From Heterodera schachtii (taxonomy: Eukaryota; Nematoda; Chromadorea; Rhabditida; Heteroderidae): a stretch of DNA of 64,000 nucleotides. Positions 36,120-46,696 of the stretch are shown one piece after another. Each line of letters starts with the position of its first letter. Position 1 is the first letter of the stretch. Below the pieces are notes generated by a model. That model was given only the letters and a program-made list of their open reading frames with translations, made no database searches and was not told the origin of the DNA. The DNA lies in the NCBI GenBank assembly GCA_023374025.1, contig SIJG01000126.1, positions 85,804 to 149,803 on the forward strand. Reading direction: 5' to 3'. Both the position numbers and the translations under genes were made by a program.

Positions 36120-38145
36120 GACATGTTTTTTTGTTTATAATTTTCAGTATTAGTTGTTATTATTTTTTTATTGCCCAGCCTTTAGACATAAACTGAAATA
36201 AAATATTGTTTCATTAATTTTCTAATTAATTAGGTAGTTGTGTTTTATAGTAATTTTTAATATATTTATTTTTTATTCTTTCGTCACTTTTTTCGATTTT
36301 TTAAATTCTTTAGCTTTAATTTTTCAAAATATAATTTTTATTCAACTTTAAAATGTTTATGCTTATTTTTTCGAATTTTCTTTTCAATTATTCTGATTAA
36401 CGCATAATTCTTTTTTTTTAATTATTTACTGTTTGAGGTATTCATATTTCGTTTAATTGTTTATTTATAATTTTAGAAAAGTCGCGGCTTTGTCATTGTG
36501 AATTGTGTCAACATTTTAAGCTACCGTATTTTACCTCTAAAGTATTTAAATATTATTATAGAATTTTAAGTTATTTTAGCAAATTTTAACAAATTAGGTC
36601 TAAATTAAATATATTTGTAATGGTTATTTAAAAGTATCATATAATACTTTAATAGGATGCTGTGCTGTGATTTTTTTCCACGCTTGTAAAAAATTTCGTT
36701 TAAACCACAGAATTTGATATTAAAAATAAGATAAGATTGCAATTTCAAAAATTATATAAAAAATTTATTTTGAGCGATTCTTGTTTGATATTTTAAAAAT
36801 TGCTATATATTCGGTTTTTGTTTTAATTTTTGGCTAACAACGTTTATATTAATACATAGATTTTCAAAGAATTATTTAACACTATTTTAATTCTTTTGGA
36901 TTTATGATCGGAAATTTTTCCTTATTAGTATTTAAATATAAGGTTGAATTTTCTTCTCTTGTAAACGACCATCTTACAAAATTTTAAGCTTACATACTTG
37001 GTTTTACTTTCTTATCGAATTACACATTTGAAACAAGTGTTAAACTGATGAGGAAGATAAAAACTTACATTTAATCAAATTGAAAAAACCATTGGTTCTT
37101 AAATTCCACAAAATCTTAAGTCTGAATTTTTTCCAGAACTTTTTAAAACTCTATTAATTTGGCCAAGTTTTGAATATATTAATAAATGATAAAATAAAGG
37201 CAAAATCAAAAATTAATTAAAGAAAATTCAATGAAGAAGAAGCAAATTAAAAAAGAAAATCGGTAACATATTAAATGTTAAGAAAATGCTTAACATTCGG
37301 CACGATATGATGAGCAAAATAGGTAAAAATAAAGAGGAATGGCATCAGCCAAGAATTTTCTTAATCAAAATATAGAATATTACAATTTTTACAAATAATT
37401 TATTTTAAATCAAATTTAAATATGATACAAGAAACAATAATTTCATTGAACAAAGTTGAAAGAACTTTTTTAAGGTATATTTTGTGATGATTTATGAAAA
37501 AATAAATTAATTGAAGAGAAGCAAATCTGAACTAAGAGGCTTCACTTATACGACGCGATATTCTCTACAAAGATTATTAAAATGAACTGTTAAATCAAAA
37601 AATATTTCATAAGATAAAATTTAGCCATACTATTTTTAATTTAATAATTCAAATTAAAATATAATTTTTATTAAAATAAATTATATTAATACACCTAAAA
37701 AGAATGAAAAATTTTCTCAAAAATCCATCTCCAAATTTCTGAAATAGTTCAGATCAATTATTTTTAAATTTTAAATTAAAAAGTCGAAAAAAATAAAACT
37801 GATAAATTAAACTATAAGCATAATCAGGCTCTGTTTATAAAAATATCGGTGGCTACCTTATCGCCAAGGACTGATTTTTTAAGAAATACCCTATTAAAAC
37901 GGCCCATCTATTAAAGCGGCCCTTTGGCATCTCACGACTGAAAATGATTTCAAAAATTGGAAATTTATGGCAAAAATAGTCAGAAAATATAAATTTCTCC
38001 ATTTTTACTCAATTTTCTTCAAAATAAATAAATAAATAAATTTAATTTTATTTTGTATTATTGGTTCTAAAATGCTTATTTATACTATATTTAGCTATTT
38101 TTAAGATTTTAGCAAAAATTTAATAAATTTGAAGAATTTGGAAAA
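36120..38145. other. AT-rich DNA without recognised genes
   Basis: T-biased to about 36.95 kb and A-biased afterwards. No coding or RNA feature was supported. Confidence 0.5.
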
Positions 38146-38149
38146 ATTA

Positions 38150-38270
38150 TGTGCATATTTTTCACTTTTTTGTGCATATTTCGCGATTTTATGTGCATAT
38201 TTTTCACTTTTTATGTGCATATTTAGATATTTATATGAATATTTTACGATTTTATGTGTATATATTTTTT
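38150..38270 (+). repeat. gtgcatattt word array
   Basis: Five to six copies of (t)gtgcatatttttcac, the subterminal word of the 13.3 and 29.8 kb MITEs. No terminus is preserved. Confidence 0.6.
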
Positions 38271-38311
38271 AAAATATGGATAGATGATGCTAAAACGGTG
38301 ATGCGACATTT

Positions 38312-38413
38312 GCGCCGCGCCATTTGCGCCGCACAGCAAAAATGGACATTTGCGCCGCTCAGCAAAGTCGACACTTGCGCCGCGTCATTTGCGCCGCAGA
38401 CAGTTGCGCCGCG
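38312..38413 (+). repeat. atttgcgccgc word array
   Basis: Six copies of (a/c)(t/c)ttgcgccgc spaced 14-24 bp apart. It is the reverse-orientation counterpart of the array at 112-175. It joins directly onto the gtgcatattt array, suggesting two nested repeat families. Confidence 0.7.
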
Positions 38414-38999
38414 GATATTTGACAGAACTGACACTGTTTGAATTAGTCCTACTCACGGATTTTTGACCGCCTACAGCTCAAAAATTAGCTGGAATTGATG
38501 AGTAGGGAGGGGGGATTTTTAGGTCTTTAGTTATTTTTTCTGCGGCTTTTAATTCAATGAGAAAAGACGAAACATATTTTTAAAATGAAAATTCTTCTTT
38601 TAACGCCCCTATGTTTTCTGTAAGAAAAACAAGTTATTTCCAAAATACGAACAAAAGAACTATGTTAAAATTCATTAATCAAATTATTATACGAAACTAT
38701 ATATTCATTAAAGAATTTGGGTAGAATTATTGTTATAATTTTAAAAACAAATTTATTCAAAAAATCTAATAAACAATATATTTTGGTATATTTATAATTT
38801 TGGTGAAGCATTCATTAATCACAAAACTCTTTAAATGTATGAATAAAATCATGCAAATCCTTTATTATTAACCAAAGGACAAAATTGCATAATCTGATAA
38901 AAGAACAAAACTAATAAGTGTCGGCTAGTGTACCACATCCGATCGGAAAACTTAAAAGATAGAAGGGTAATTATTAAAAAACAGTGTTGTGTATATTAG

Positions 39000-39345
39000 G
39001 GTTTTGGTTGTTTTTGGCAAATATTTTGGCGATTTTTTGAGAAATTTTGAATTTTTTACAAAAGTTCCTTTTTTGGCAATCAAATTCTTGGCAAAATGTC
39101 ACCTAAATCTTAAAAAAAAATTTTGTTTTTTTTTTTGCTTTTTTTGACCTTTTCATGACTTTTTTCGCTTTTAACATAATGTTTGATTAGCATGTGCTAG
39201 CGAAATTGATAAAAATTAGAGTTCTTTGAGAAATTCACTTATTTTGAGCAGTTTTTTTTTCATTTTGGCAAATATTTGGCCCTTTTTGTGGTTTAGCAAA
39301 TATAATTTCAAATATTTGGCGGTTTTTCGCAAATAAAATATGTTC
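39000..39345. mobile_element. MITE-like block, ggcaaata words
   Basis: The left edge ttagggttttgg and the right edge gttccctgatatta bracket repeated tttggcaaatattt and ggcgattttt words. The edges resemble the agggttgg-type hAT termini but do not pair cleanly, and a target duplication is not convincing. Confidence 0.4.
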
Positions 39346-39349
39346 CCTG

Positions 39350-40520
39350 ATATTAAAATAAGAAAACTCAATTTTTAATGTTTAAAAAACCTAAAGAAAT
39401 TAATAAACTTTTTTATTTAAAAATCTAAAAAAATTAATAAGTTATTTCATTTTAAATGCAATTTATTTTCAAAATTTTAAATCCAATCTTTAGTTAAGCA
39501 TCGATTTTTTTATCAATGCTAAAAATAAAGGATGTGCAACATGCCAGATGATGTATTACGTCATATGATAATTAAAGTAATACAATTCTTCCCATAATCG
39601 CTCTCATGGCTAAGTGATCATTTTTTAAATTTATAAACATCCAATCGATGTTTAACTTTTAATAAGTTTAGTGTATTATCGATTAGGGTAATTCAAACAA
39701 TCCTACTCAAATATGCTAAATTTGATATATATATGGTAAAACATTGATTATTATAATAAAGCTTAACAATAAAAATGGGCATTGCGCGAGGGTGTAACAT
39801 GTAAAAAATTATATTAACACGTAAATGGAGAGAAAAAGTGATTGATAATTGAAAGTAGAATAATTGAAATAAAATCCAAGCAATTTTTACATTAAAATAT
39901 TGTAATTACTCACTCCAATTCATCAAAATGACATCAAATTATTTTCTTTTTACATTGTTTATTGCTTTTATTTGGTTTTTCTGCTTATTTAATGAAAGCA
40001 TTGGTGGAGATAACAATAAGATTTTAATGGGATCACTGATTTTCAATCAGTCTCATCTTTTGGCCAGACATCTATAAATCATGGTAAATTTTTTTAAATG
40101 CTTTTAATTATTCGCTGTTTTGTTAAATAAAAAATTAAAATTCAATCTTCAAACGGACAAGCGCAACTTTGTTTTATTAAAAAGCGTTATCAAATTAAAA
40201 TTTAAATTATATTTTAGTCTAAAATCTAATATTTAAAAAATATTTATTAAAAAAATTATTCAATAATCATCAAATTAAAAAATCAGCCATGATATTTGTG
40301 AGTTTTAGATTATGGTAATTGGCAACCTGATCATATGTTAGTATATGCTAACGATTCTCTTCAAACAGATGAAAACTCAAACAGTAAAATATTTTTTTTT
40401 TGAATACTTATTTATAAAATGACTTATGCGAATGTGAGAAAGCATTTTATTTTCTTTTTCAAAAATACAATATTACTTTTTATTTTATTTTTAATTGTTA
40501 TATTTTAATATAGATAGGAG
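39350..40520. other. AT-rich DNA without recognised genes
   Basis: No exon, RNA gene or repeat structure could be supported. Confidence 0.5.
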
Positions 40521-40521
40521 G

Positions 40522-41292
40522 TACCGTATTTACTCGATTATACGCCCCCCCCCTCGAATGGAAGCCCCCCCTTGAATATAAGCCCCCTTTGGAGGGGGGT
40601 TGAACAATAGAAGCCCCCCCTCGAGTAGAAGCCCCCCCTCGAATATAAGCCCCCCTCATAAAAAAATTTTTTTTTTCAAAAATCTTTTGAAGTCAGAAAA
40701 GTGCAAAAACTATTGAAAACAATTTATTTCAATAAAACATTAACAAAAAAATATTAGGAAACTTCAACATCAATTTCTTCGTCGCTCTCATCTTCGCCTA
40801 AATCGATTTCTTCCACCATTTTCAATACTTCTTCTTCCTGTCGGCGTTGCTTAAAAGAGCGAGCCCATTTGGAATTGCTCCGTCCGCCTAAAAATAAGGA
40901 TTTAAAAAATGTTGGCATTCGTGAGCACCTTAAAAACGTGAATTTTGTCGTCGTGTCGGCCTTTTTCTTCCTTACTAATCCCACACGTCAAAAATGAGTC
41001 GGCAATCATTTGCTTTAGAAGCGAGTCCCATGCGTTGGCAATCCTTGCTGCGTCCATAATTAATTACCTATAAAATGATTTGTATACCTGAAATTTAAAA
41101 AATCAACGTAGTTTTCCGTAAAAACTTGAATAAAAGACGGTTATGAAAAAATTGCATTAAATTGTACGAATATTTGAAGGGTGAACAATAAAAGCCCCAC
41201 CTCGAGTAGAAGCCCCCCTTCGAATATAAGCCCCCTTTGGAGGGGGGTTGAACAATAGAAGCCCCGGGGCTCATAATCGAATAAATACGGTA
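40522..41292. mobile_element. Pogo-like transposon, TA target site
   Basis: The element at 40524-41290 (767 bp) has termini ccgtatttactcgattata and cgaataaatacgg as inverted repeats (about 25 bp with few mismatches), each flanked by TA, the Tc1/mariner-superfamily target duplication. Both ends contain gaagccccccctcgaatataagc words. The inside carries the decayed C-terminal end of a transposase on the minus strand. It has lost most of its length compared with an autonomous element. Confidence 0.85.
40754..41057 (-). pseudogene. Pogo-type transposase C-terminal remnant
   Basis: The minus strand reads ANAWDSLLKQMIADSFLTCG followed by ISKEEKGRHDDKI, then a stop, then in another frame the acidic tail EEIDLGEDESDEEIDVEVS. 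A W...I..SF..CGI stretch followed by an acidic tail is how pogo/CENP-B-like DDE transposases end. The DDE catalytic core is absent. A frame break separates the two parts; a 41-nt intron with gt...ttttag borders would not restore the frame. It is a non-functional relic within the TA-flanked element. Confidence 0.7.
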
Positions 41293-41334
41293 ATTTTATT
41301 TTTTTAATTGGCTTATTTTCATCTTGGTTTATAG

Positions 41335-41484
41335 TTAATACAATTTTGTCCCTTTGAGTTCAACCCTTGGTTTTATTGTTTCTGTTTTCCTTGTTTTTTC
41401 TACATCATAATTATTTTCATTTTTTATTGTAACTTTTTCTTTAGGAGGCCGTCCTCTTTGTTTTTTTATTTTTTCTTCAGACAT
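41335..41484 (-). CDS. 49-residue ORF with AT-hook
   Basis: The frame starts MSEEKIKKQRGRPPKEKVTI and ends ELKGTKLY. KKQRGRPPKEK is a textbook AT-hook core (RGRP flanked by basic residues), which binds the minor groove of AT-rich DNA. It lies 43 bp beyond the Pogo-like element and about 100 bp past the Maverick polymerase remnant on the same strand. It may therefore be a leftover of the Maverick cargo. It could also be an exon of a larger lost protein; no splice sites were established. Confidence 0.35.
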   Translation of the reverse strand: MSEEKIKKQRGRPPKEKVTIKNENNYDVEKTRKTETIKPRVELKGTKLY

Positions 41485-41579
41485 TTTTAATAGTCGAATG
41501 AATAAAATGATATAAAATTTTATTTTTTTTTGTCCGTTCCCCTTGTATATAGGTTTTAATGCCCATTCCTAAATTTAAT

Positions 41580-42270
41580 TTATTGTAAACTTTTTCCGTT
41601 GTTATAAATTTTCCTAAATTGAGAGTATGAAATTTCAGTGCCTATTATTTGGTACAATTTGCTCAATATTATACTGTAAAAAAGACAGTAATTATCTGAA
41701 TTTTTGACTAACAATCTCCCGTTTTCTTTTACTCCAAACAATCGATTTATTAATTCCCCTAAAATTAAAAATGATTTATACTGAATTTTTTTTAATACCA
41801 GATCCTTTTGGGGCAGCATACGTAGTTATGATCAAAGAGATTTCCTCATTCAATAAATCAATTTCGCTAAAACTCTGTTGTATGTGGTAAAAAGATCCCA
41901 AAACTACATCTGCGTTATTTTGTACTAAATCCCTAGGCGGAATTATTAGTGGATCACTCAGAGCTTCACAATATAAATCATACGAAATTTTTTCTATTAC
42001 CCAACCCTTTTCATTTTTTCCATTGCTTTATCTGTTAAATATTCAATAATTTTTGAAATTTTCTTTTGAATTTTCTTCGGAATTTTTAAATATAAATCTT
42101 ATAATTTCTTTGATTCCTAATTTCTTCTTTTCTTTTTGGGTGTTTGTTAATTCCGTATAATAACTATCATTTGAATATTTTTTTATTACTGAAATAATTT
42201 TTTTATTTCACAATTGTCGTTTTTCTTTTGGGGGTTTCAAAAAGGATTTTCCCTCATTTTTAAACAAAAA
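41580..42270 (-). pseudogene. Maverick/Polinton DNA polymerase B N-terminal remnant
   Basis: One minus-strand segment reads ALSDPLIIPPRDLVQNNADV, then SFYHIQQSFSEIDL and ITTYAAPKGSG. Next, in a shifted frame, come NGRLLVKNSDNYCLFYSIIL and SKLYQIIG. Order and spacing match the N-terminal part of Maverick/Polinton protein-primed DNA polymerases: a P-x-P-R region, a QS motif, a P-x-G-x-G turn, then I-(K/R)-N-x-D-x-(L/Y)-C-L-x-x-(A/S)-I. The exonuclease and polymerase motifs are not present. Stops and frameshifts abound. The upstream portion to 42.27 kb is K/N/E-rich and more degraded. Confidence 0.65.
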
Positions 42271-42450
42271 TAAATAAATGATCTAAATGAAAAAAAATAA
42301 TTATGTATTTTGATATATTAAAATATTTAAAGATTTTCCAATTAAAGACTCATGAAACTCAAAATATAAAATGAAAATATTACAAAATTATAAATTTTAA
42401 CAAAAGATAATTCAGATTAACAGATCAAAAATTCCCTAATTTTCTCCAAA

Positions 42451-42643
42451 TCATGCTCCAACTCCCGGAGGCGGCGGCTGTGGAGGATCTTGGTTGTTGC
42501 GGCGCATTGGCGGCACATTTTCCTCTGGAATGATTTGAAGAAGCTCCCGGTTGCGCATTCTTAGACGAGGGTCCCTGCGCCAAATCGGATGACGAGGTGG
42601 GTGGTTTGAATTTGATGGAGTGGAAATGGCCGAAATGGAATCC
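42451..42643 (-). CDS. Pro/Arg-rich terminal exon, unrecognised
   Basis: Begins after a clean acceptor (ttattttag) and reads DSISAISTPSNSNHPPRHPI, WRRDPRLRMRNRELLQIIPE, then PPMRRNNQDPPQPPPPGVGA and stop. Composition and GC content differ clearly from the surrounding desert. This would be the last exon of a minus-strand gene. An upstream exon was not found because 42.7-43.05 kb is repeat DNA. Probably disordered. The function is unknown. Confidence 0.4.
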
Positions 42644-42778
42644 CTAAAATAAATTATCAACTTGAATAAGATTCTTGTTTTTCAATCCTTTTAGCTCTTT
42701 TTTCCCGTTATTGATTCTCAAATTTCTTAATTATTAAAGAAAAAAGCGATGCAAAAATGTGATTCACCAAAACTATTT

Positions 42779-43045
42779 AGGGTTGCCAGACTCATGCACT
42801 TGTTGTGGAAGACGAAAATGCGCGGCTGGGCCAAACAATTGCGGTGGTGGGCCCAAAGCATGCTGAGATTTTTTGAAGTTTGGGTCCATTTCAACGGTAC
42901 CGGATGGCACAACTTTTTTGTGTTAACGAGTATTTCGAAATATTGGGTCTGTTTGAATGGTACCGGGTGGTACCACTTTTTTGGGCCAACGAATATTTTC
43001 ATTTTTTGGGTCAATTAGAACGGTACCGGATGGTACTAATCTCGT
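42779..43045 (+). repeat. About 67-bp tandem repeat next to a MITE-like terminus
   Basis: Starts with agggttgccagactc, similar to hAT termini. It then carries two and a half units of aacggtaccggatgg(c/t)ac + tttttttg + ccaacgagtatttc + aaa.ttgggtc. The kpnI-like word ggtacc and its near-palindrome accggatggtac recur in each unit. Confidence 0.65.
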
Positions 43046-43059
43046 TGTTGAAAGTTTAC

Positions 43060-43680
43060 ATATTTTTTGATTGACATTATCTAATATCTATTTTTTAAAA
43101 CTGTCCTTTTAGGTTTTGAAATTCAAGCATTTGTTTTTTAATTATTCTTTTTCATACCATTTTAATTATTTTCTATGTAAAAAAGTTTCAAGTTTTAGAG
43201 TACATTTCAACCATCTCATTTTTGTTGTTTTTACCGAGTCGCGATGTTTGGGAAGATAATTTCACAAGGATGTTTTTTTGGTTACCCATTTTAAATTTTC
43301 ATCGCATTTGACACATCAATTTCTCTTTTGTCGGCGTCAGTAATTTTTTGGGGTGTTCGTTGGTCGGAGTTTGTGTTGTGTTGTTAATTGATAAAATGAG
43401 AAATTAACCAATAAATAATAAATTATAATTATTTTTCTCTATCCAATGCAAAACAGAATTGTTTATTTTGGTCTAAAAAATGTATGTCTAAAAGATCTAA
43501 CAAATTTTCAAAATTTCATAAAATTTTTGATCGAATGGTTGAATTGTTACAGCTAGATCTGATTTTGCATAGGTCATTAAGAAATTTTGTCTTTATTTTC
43601 CTAATTATTGTTGTTTAATTTATTTAGTTCAATCAAATTATTTAATTTATTCACATATGCAAAACAATTTCTGTTAAAAT
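43060..43680. other. AT-rich DNA without recognised genes
   Basis: No coding or repeat structure was supported between the tandem repeat and the BEL/Pao remnant. Confidence 0.45.
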
Positions 43681-43689
43681 GAAAATTGT

Positions 43690-44489
43690 GTAAGGGGGAG
43701 ATAGTTAGACAAAAAAGTGGTGCGCGCGCCGATGGCTTCCAAACTCCAAAGCTGTTTAATCAGCTCGTCCGGCTTAGCTGCCTTTACCGTAGCTCCACAG
43801 AGAAGTGGGAGGCTTACGGTGGGAGATGGGAGGGACTGCAGAAAGAAATGGTCCACCTCTCCCCCAAAAATGGGACCGAAAACAGTTTCGATTCGGAACA
43901 AACCCGGGAGAATTTCCCTTTTTCCCAGAAAGAATTTCCAAAAATCCCTTACACCCAACAGAATTTTGGGCCTTCATAAACACCCCAATTTTTGGCGCCT
44001 CCGGCGGATTCCATTCCATTTCCCTCAGGAATTCCACGGGTGGGACAATTTTATCGGTTTGGTTGAGTTCAATCGTTTCCCATCCGCCGTCCTTTCTTTT
44101 AAGACGCACGGAAAAACGGGGAGAAGCGAATCTGACCGTTTCTGTTGGGGAATTCCCAATAAGAAGACCGGAATTTCCTTTATCATTAAATATGCTGTTG
44201 GTCGGTTCCGCCCCTCGGGGTTTAACTCGGAGGCGGGGAAAGATTATTTGCCCTTTTCGGCGACTGCCGATGAGATTTGTTGGGACCCCGTCTGGTCCCT
44301 TTGTGAGGCGGCGATGGGAGGGGCAAATTGAGGGAAAGTGTCCCTTCTCCAGGTGCCCTGTGTTTCATTTTGGGAACGGGGCCCAATGGTACTGAATTAC
44401 TGCCCCTTGCCGGTTTTAAAAAGGGATTGTCATCTAAATTGGTGCCTAAACTTTCTAATTAACGGCAAATTCTGTCCACGTTTTCGGAA
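43690..44489 (-). pseudogene. BEL/Pao gag-pol remnant, distal part
   Basis: The minus strand continues the gag interrupted at 46118. At 44.43-44.49 kb it reads ENVDRICR, stop, then LESLGTNLDDNPFLKP, typical of the end of the DUF1759 gag domain. Pro/Ser-rich linker frames follow, then (44300 to 43774) a long frame with NSPTETVRFASPRFSVRLKR and KIVPPVEFLREMEWNPPEAP that I cannot place securely. It may lie in the protease/DUF1758 region. Several stops and frameshifts make it non-functional. Long plus-strand frames here are antisense shadows. Confidence 0.6.
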
Positions 44490-44889
44490 AAAGCCCTTAC
44501 AAATGAGAGGTACCCAAGTGACGGTGGGACTTCCGAATGAAACTTACAGGGTAGGTAAATTACCCCCCCCCCCCCCCTTTGTATTATAAATTTTTTTTAT
44601 TTATGCTAAATGAAGCTTTTTGCCGAGATATGAAGCTTTTCCTTTTTGTCTTTTCAATATCATTCATAAAGAATGAAAAGGCAATGTGAGCGGCGATGGC
44701 CTAGTGGGTTTAACATTAATAATTTGCTCATAATATTTTTTCGTTTTATTTTCTATAAGAGAATAATTTAAACTATTGACCTATTTTTGCTTATCAGCAA
44801 AAGTGTTGAAAAATTCTGTCGTTGGTCCTCTTCTCGGTCCTCTCATCTACTCTCGTCGCATTAATGATCATTGTAAAGTTCCCAAATAA

Positions 44890-45219
44890 ATGCCAATAAA
44901 TCCAACAAACGTTATTCTTTTATTGCAAGAACATTATCATGGTAAAGCCCCTCCTCCCACCCAATTAACCCCAGAGGAAAAACAATTGGCAGAAGATTTT
45001 TTGATCACATTGGAATTTTGTGCAAAACAAGGGTCAGAAATTGAGACTTCGGAAGAGCTTATTGTGGATAAATTGGCCGTTTTTGATCAAAAAGAAGATC
45101 AGCAAGATTTTGACGAGGAATTTGACCTTGAAGATGATGAAAGTGAAGATAGTCAAGGGAGTTTTTCCTCTCCAGCAAGTACCGTATGCCTTTTTTTCTT
45201 GGATCAGTTTTTGCATTAG
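44890..45219 (+). CDS. Foldback-borne acidic ORF, left copy
   Basis: A 109-residue frame starts MPINPTNVILLLQEHYHGKA and includes TPEEKQLAEDFLITLEFCAK and the acidic run FDEEFDLEDDESEDSQ. An alternative frame downstream gives DLPRKSVPYDITVASKRDFG and, after a shift, KSRYRWITSEVD, which may be the continuation. The first 60 codons lie in the inverted arm and are repeated on the minus strand at 45438-45623. I do not recognise the family. It is plausibly the N-terminal part of the element's own protein (helical, then acidic). Confidence 0.45.
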   Translation: MPINPTNVILLLQEHYHGKAPPPTQLTPEEKQLAEDFLITLEFCAKQGSEIETSEELIVDKLAVFDQKEDQQDFDEEFDLEDDESEDSQGSFSSPASTVCLFFLDQFLH

Positions 45220-45299
45220 AGTCATCATCATCGAGTTATGCGCCCTCCCCCAAAAAGTTGTGTTCCCCGCATGTCGGATTTGCCAAGAAAATCAGTGCC

Positions 45300-45623
45300 C
45301 TATGACATTACCGTGGCATCGAAAAGGGATTTCGGAGTTTGGCATCGATGAAAAGCCGATATCGTTGGATTACAAGTGAAGTTGATCTGAACAGGCTGCG
45401 AAGGTGCGACATTGTGGAAACCTAATGGCTTAAAGCATTTTTCATCCACAATAAGCTCTTCCGAAGTCTCAATTTCTGACCCTTGTTTTGCACAAAATTC
45501 CAATGTGATCAAAAAATCTTCTGCCAGTTGTTTTTCCTCTGGGGTTAATTGGTTGGGAGGAGGGGCTTTACCATGATAATGTTCTTGCAATAAAAGAATA
45601 ACGTTTGTTGGATTTATTGGCAT
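45300..45623 (-). CDS. Foldback-borne ORF, right inverted copy
   Basis: Starts with the same MPINPTNVILLLQEHYHGKA and runs identically to about residue 60 (ELIVD). It then reads into the element centre as EKCFKPLGFHNVAPSQPVQ and ends at 45300. The switch at ELIVD marks the inner end of the inverted arm. Whether the C-terminal part was ever translated is unknown. Confidence 0.35.
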   Translation of the reverse strand: MPINPTNVILLLQEHYHGKAPPPNQLTPEEKQLAEDFLITLEFCAKQGSEIETSEELIVDEKCFKPLGFHNVAPSQPVQINFTCNPTISAFHRCQTPKSLFDATVMS

Positions 45624-45856
45624 TTATTTGGGAACTTTACAATGATCATTAATGCGACGAGAGTAGATGAGAAGACCGAGAAGAGGACCAACGACAGAAT
45701 TTCTCAACACTTTTGCTGATAAGCAAAAATAGCTCAATAGTCAAAATTATTCTCTTATAGAAAATAAAACGAAAAAAATATTATGAGCAAATTATTAATG
45801 TTAAAAGGCTTAAAAATTATTTTGGAAATGTAAAAAACAAAAAAGAATTATTTGCA

Positions 45857-45935
45857 GGGTATGGGAATTGAACTCTAGAAGAAGAAAAAATGAATGGAAG
45901 GCATACACACTATGCCATCGCTGCTCACATTGGCT
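45857..45935 (-). repeat. tRNA-like sequence, right arm of 1.6-kb foldback
   Basis: On the minus strand gcgatggcatagtgtgtatg (A-box side) is followed by gagttcaattcc (B-box side). The left arm keeps only the 5' part (about 44694-44716, gatggcctagtgggttta). As in the 26-kb foldback, the tRNA-like unit lies within the arm and not in the loop. Confidence 0.55.
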
Positions 45936-46117
45936 TTTCATTCTTTATGAATGATATTGAAAAGGCAAAAAGGAAAAGCTTCATATTTCGGCCAGAAGCT
46001 TCATTTAGCAAAAATAAAAAAAATTATAATACAAGGGGCGGGGTAATCTACCTACCCTGTAAGTTTCATTCGGAAGACCACCCGTCACTTGGGTACCTCT
46101 CCTTTGTTAGGGAAGAG

Positions 46118-46601
46118 GAATGGGCCGTGGGTTTTCCCAGATGGAAAAGCTCACTGCGGAGTCGGTCCGCTCGCTTAGCATCGTCACCCTACCGACCCAA
46201 GATGAATAACTATCGGGTAGTTATGATCAGATAGAGAAAACCCGTCGACTAAAGTCCGGGCGCTACCCCGGAGACGACCGATCAAATAAGTGAGCTTTTG
46301 AGAGCCGGTAAGCGAAACATTATCATTAATTGTGTGGAGAAAGCTGCCCAAAAGGAGGGCCAGTTTTTATTTCCAACTTTGTCAGAACTTCATCCCCGTC
46401 GGAGAGGATTTCACCCGGAGTAAGCCCTCCCACAGAAAAAGAGTCAAATAAAGCATTTTCCTGCTCCCTGATGGGATCATTAGGCAACAAATCGGAATCG
46501 GCTCCCTGTAAAGAGTCAGCGGAAATTGCGGTCAAAAGAGCGCGGAGCTGCTGTCGGATAATGGCCGACATGATTGAGAGGAAAAGAGAAAAAAAGGGCA
46601 A
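46118..46601 (-). pseudogene. BEL/Pao gag, proximal part (DUF1759)
   Basis: An 80-residue opening frame begins MSAIIRQQLRALLTAISADS and reaches LTKLEIKTGPPFGQL. After a frame break it continues NVSLTGSQKLTYLIGRLRGS and ARTLVDGFSLSDHNYPIVI. A second break leads to DDAKRADRLRSELFHLGKPT. The QK(L/F)xYL..L.G.A....GF.LSxxNY pattern is diagnostic for DUF1759, the gag domain of Pao/BEL retrotransposons. The foldback element interrupts the coding just after this point. Multiple frame breaks show it is dead. Confidence 0.8.
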
Positions 46602-46696
46602 AAAAATTGAGTAAAAAAAGGAGTAAATTGACAGTCTTGTCCCTTTACAGTACTTAGTCCCGTTAATTTTGCCGGTTTAGCTCGAAAAAAGGGCCT

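Larger units (their letters stand above)
44494..46118. mobile_element. 1.6-kb foldback (long-TIR) element in BEL/Pao gag
   Basis: Two arms (about 44494-45069 and 45438-46118) are inverted copies. Shared words include ccgaatgaaacttacagggt, gaagcttttcc, gcgacgagagtaga and taacgtttgttggattt. The left arm lacks about 100 bp that the right arm keeps, including most of a tRNA-like sequence. The arms include the start of an open frame, so both ends encode the same 50-odd residues. The element sits inside a retrotransposon gag. Long coding TIRs recall MULE-type elements, but no clear 9-bp duplication was seen. Confidence 0.85.

Noticed and set aside
43717..44395. Plus-strand frames of about 200 codons
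   Set aside because: The opposite strand carries retrotransposon-like coding continuous with the gag upstream. These frames are antisense shadows with Pro/Arg bias.
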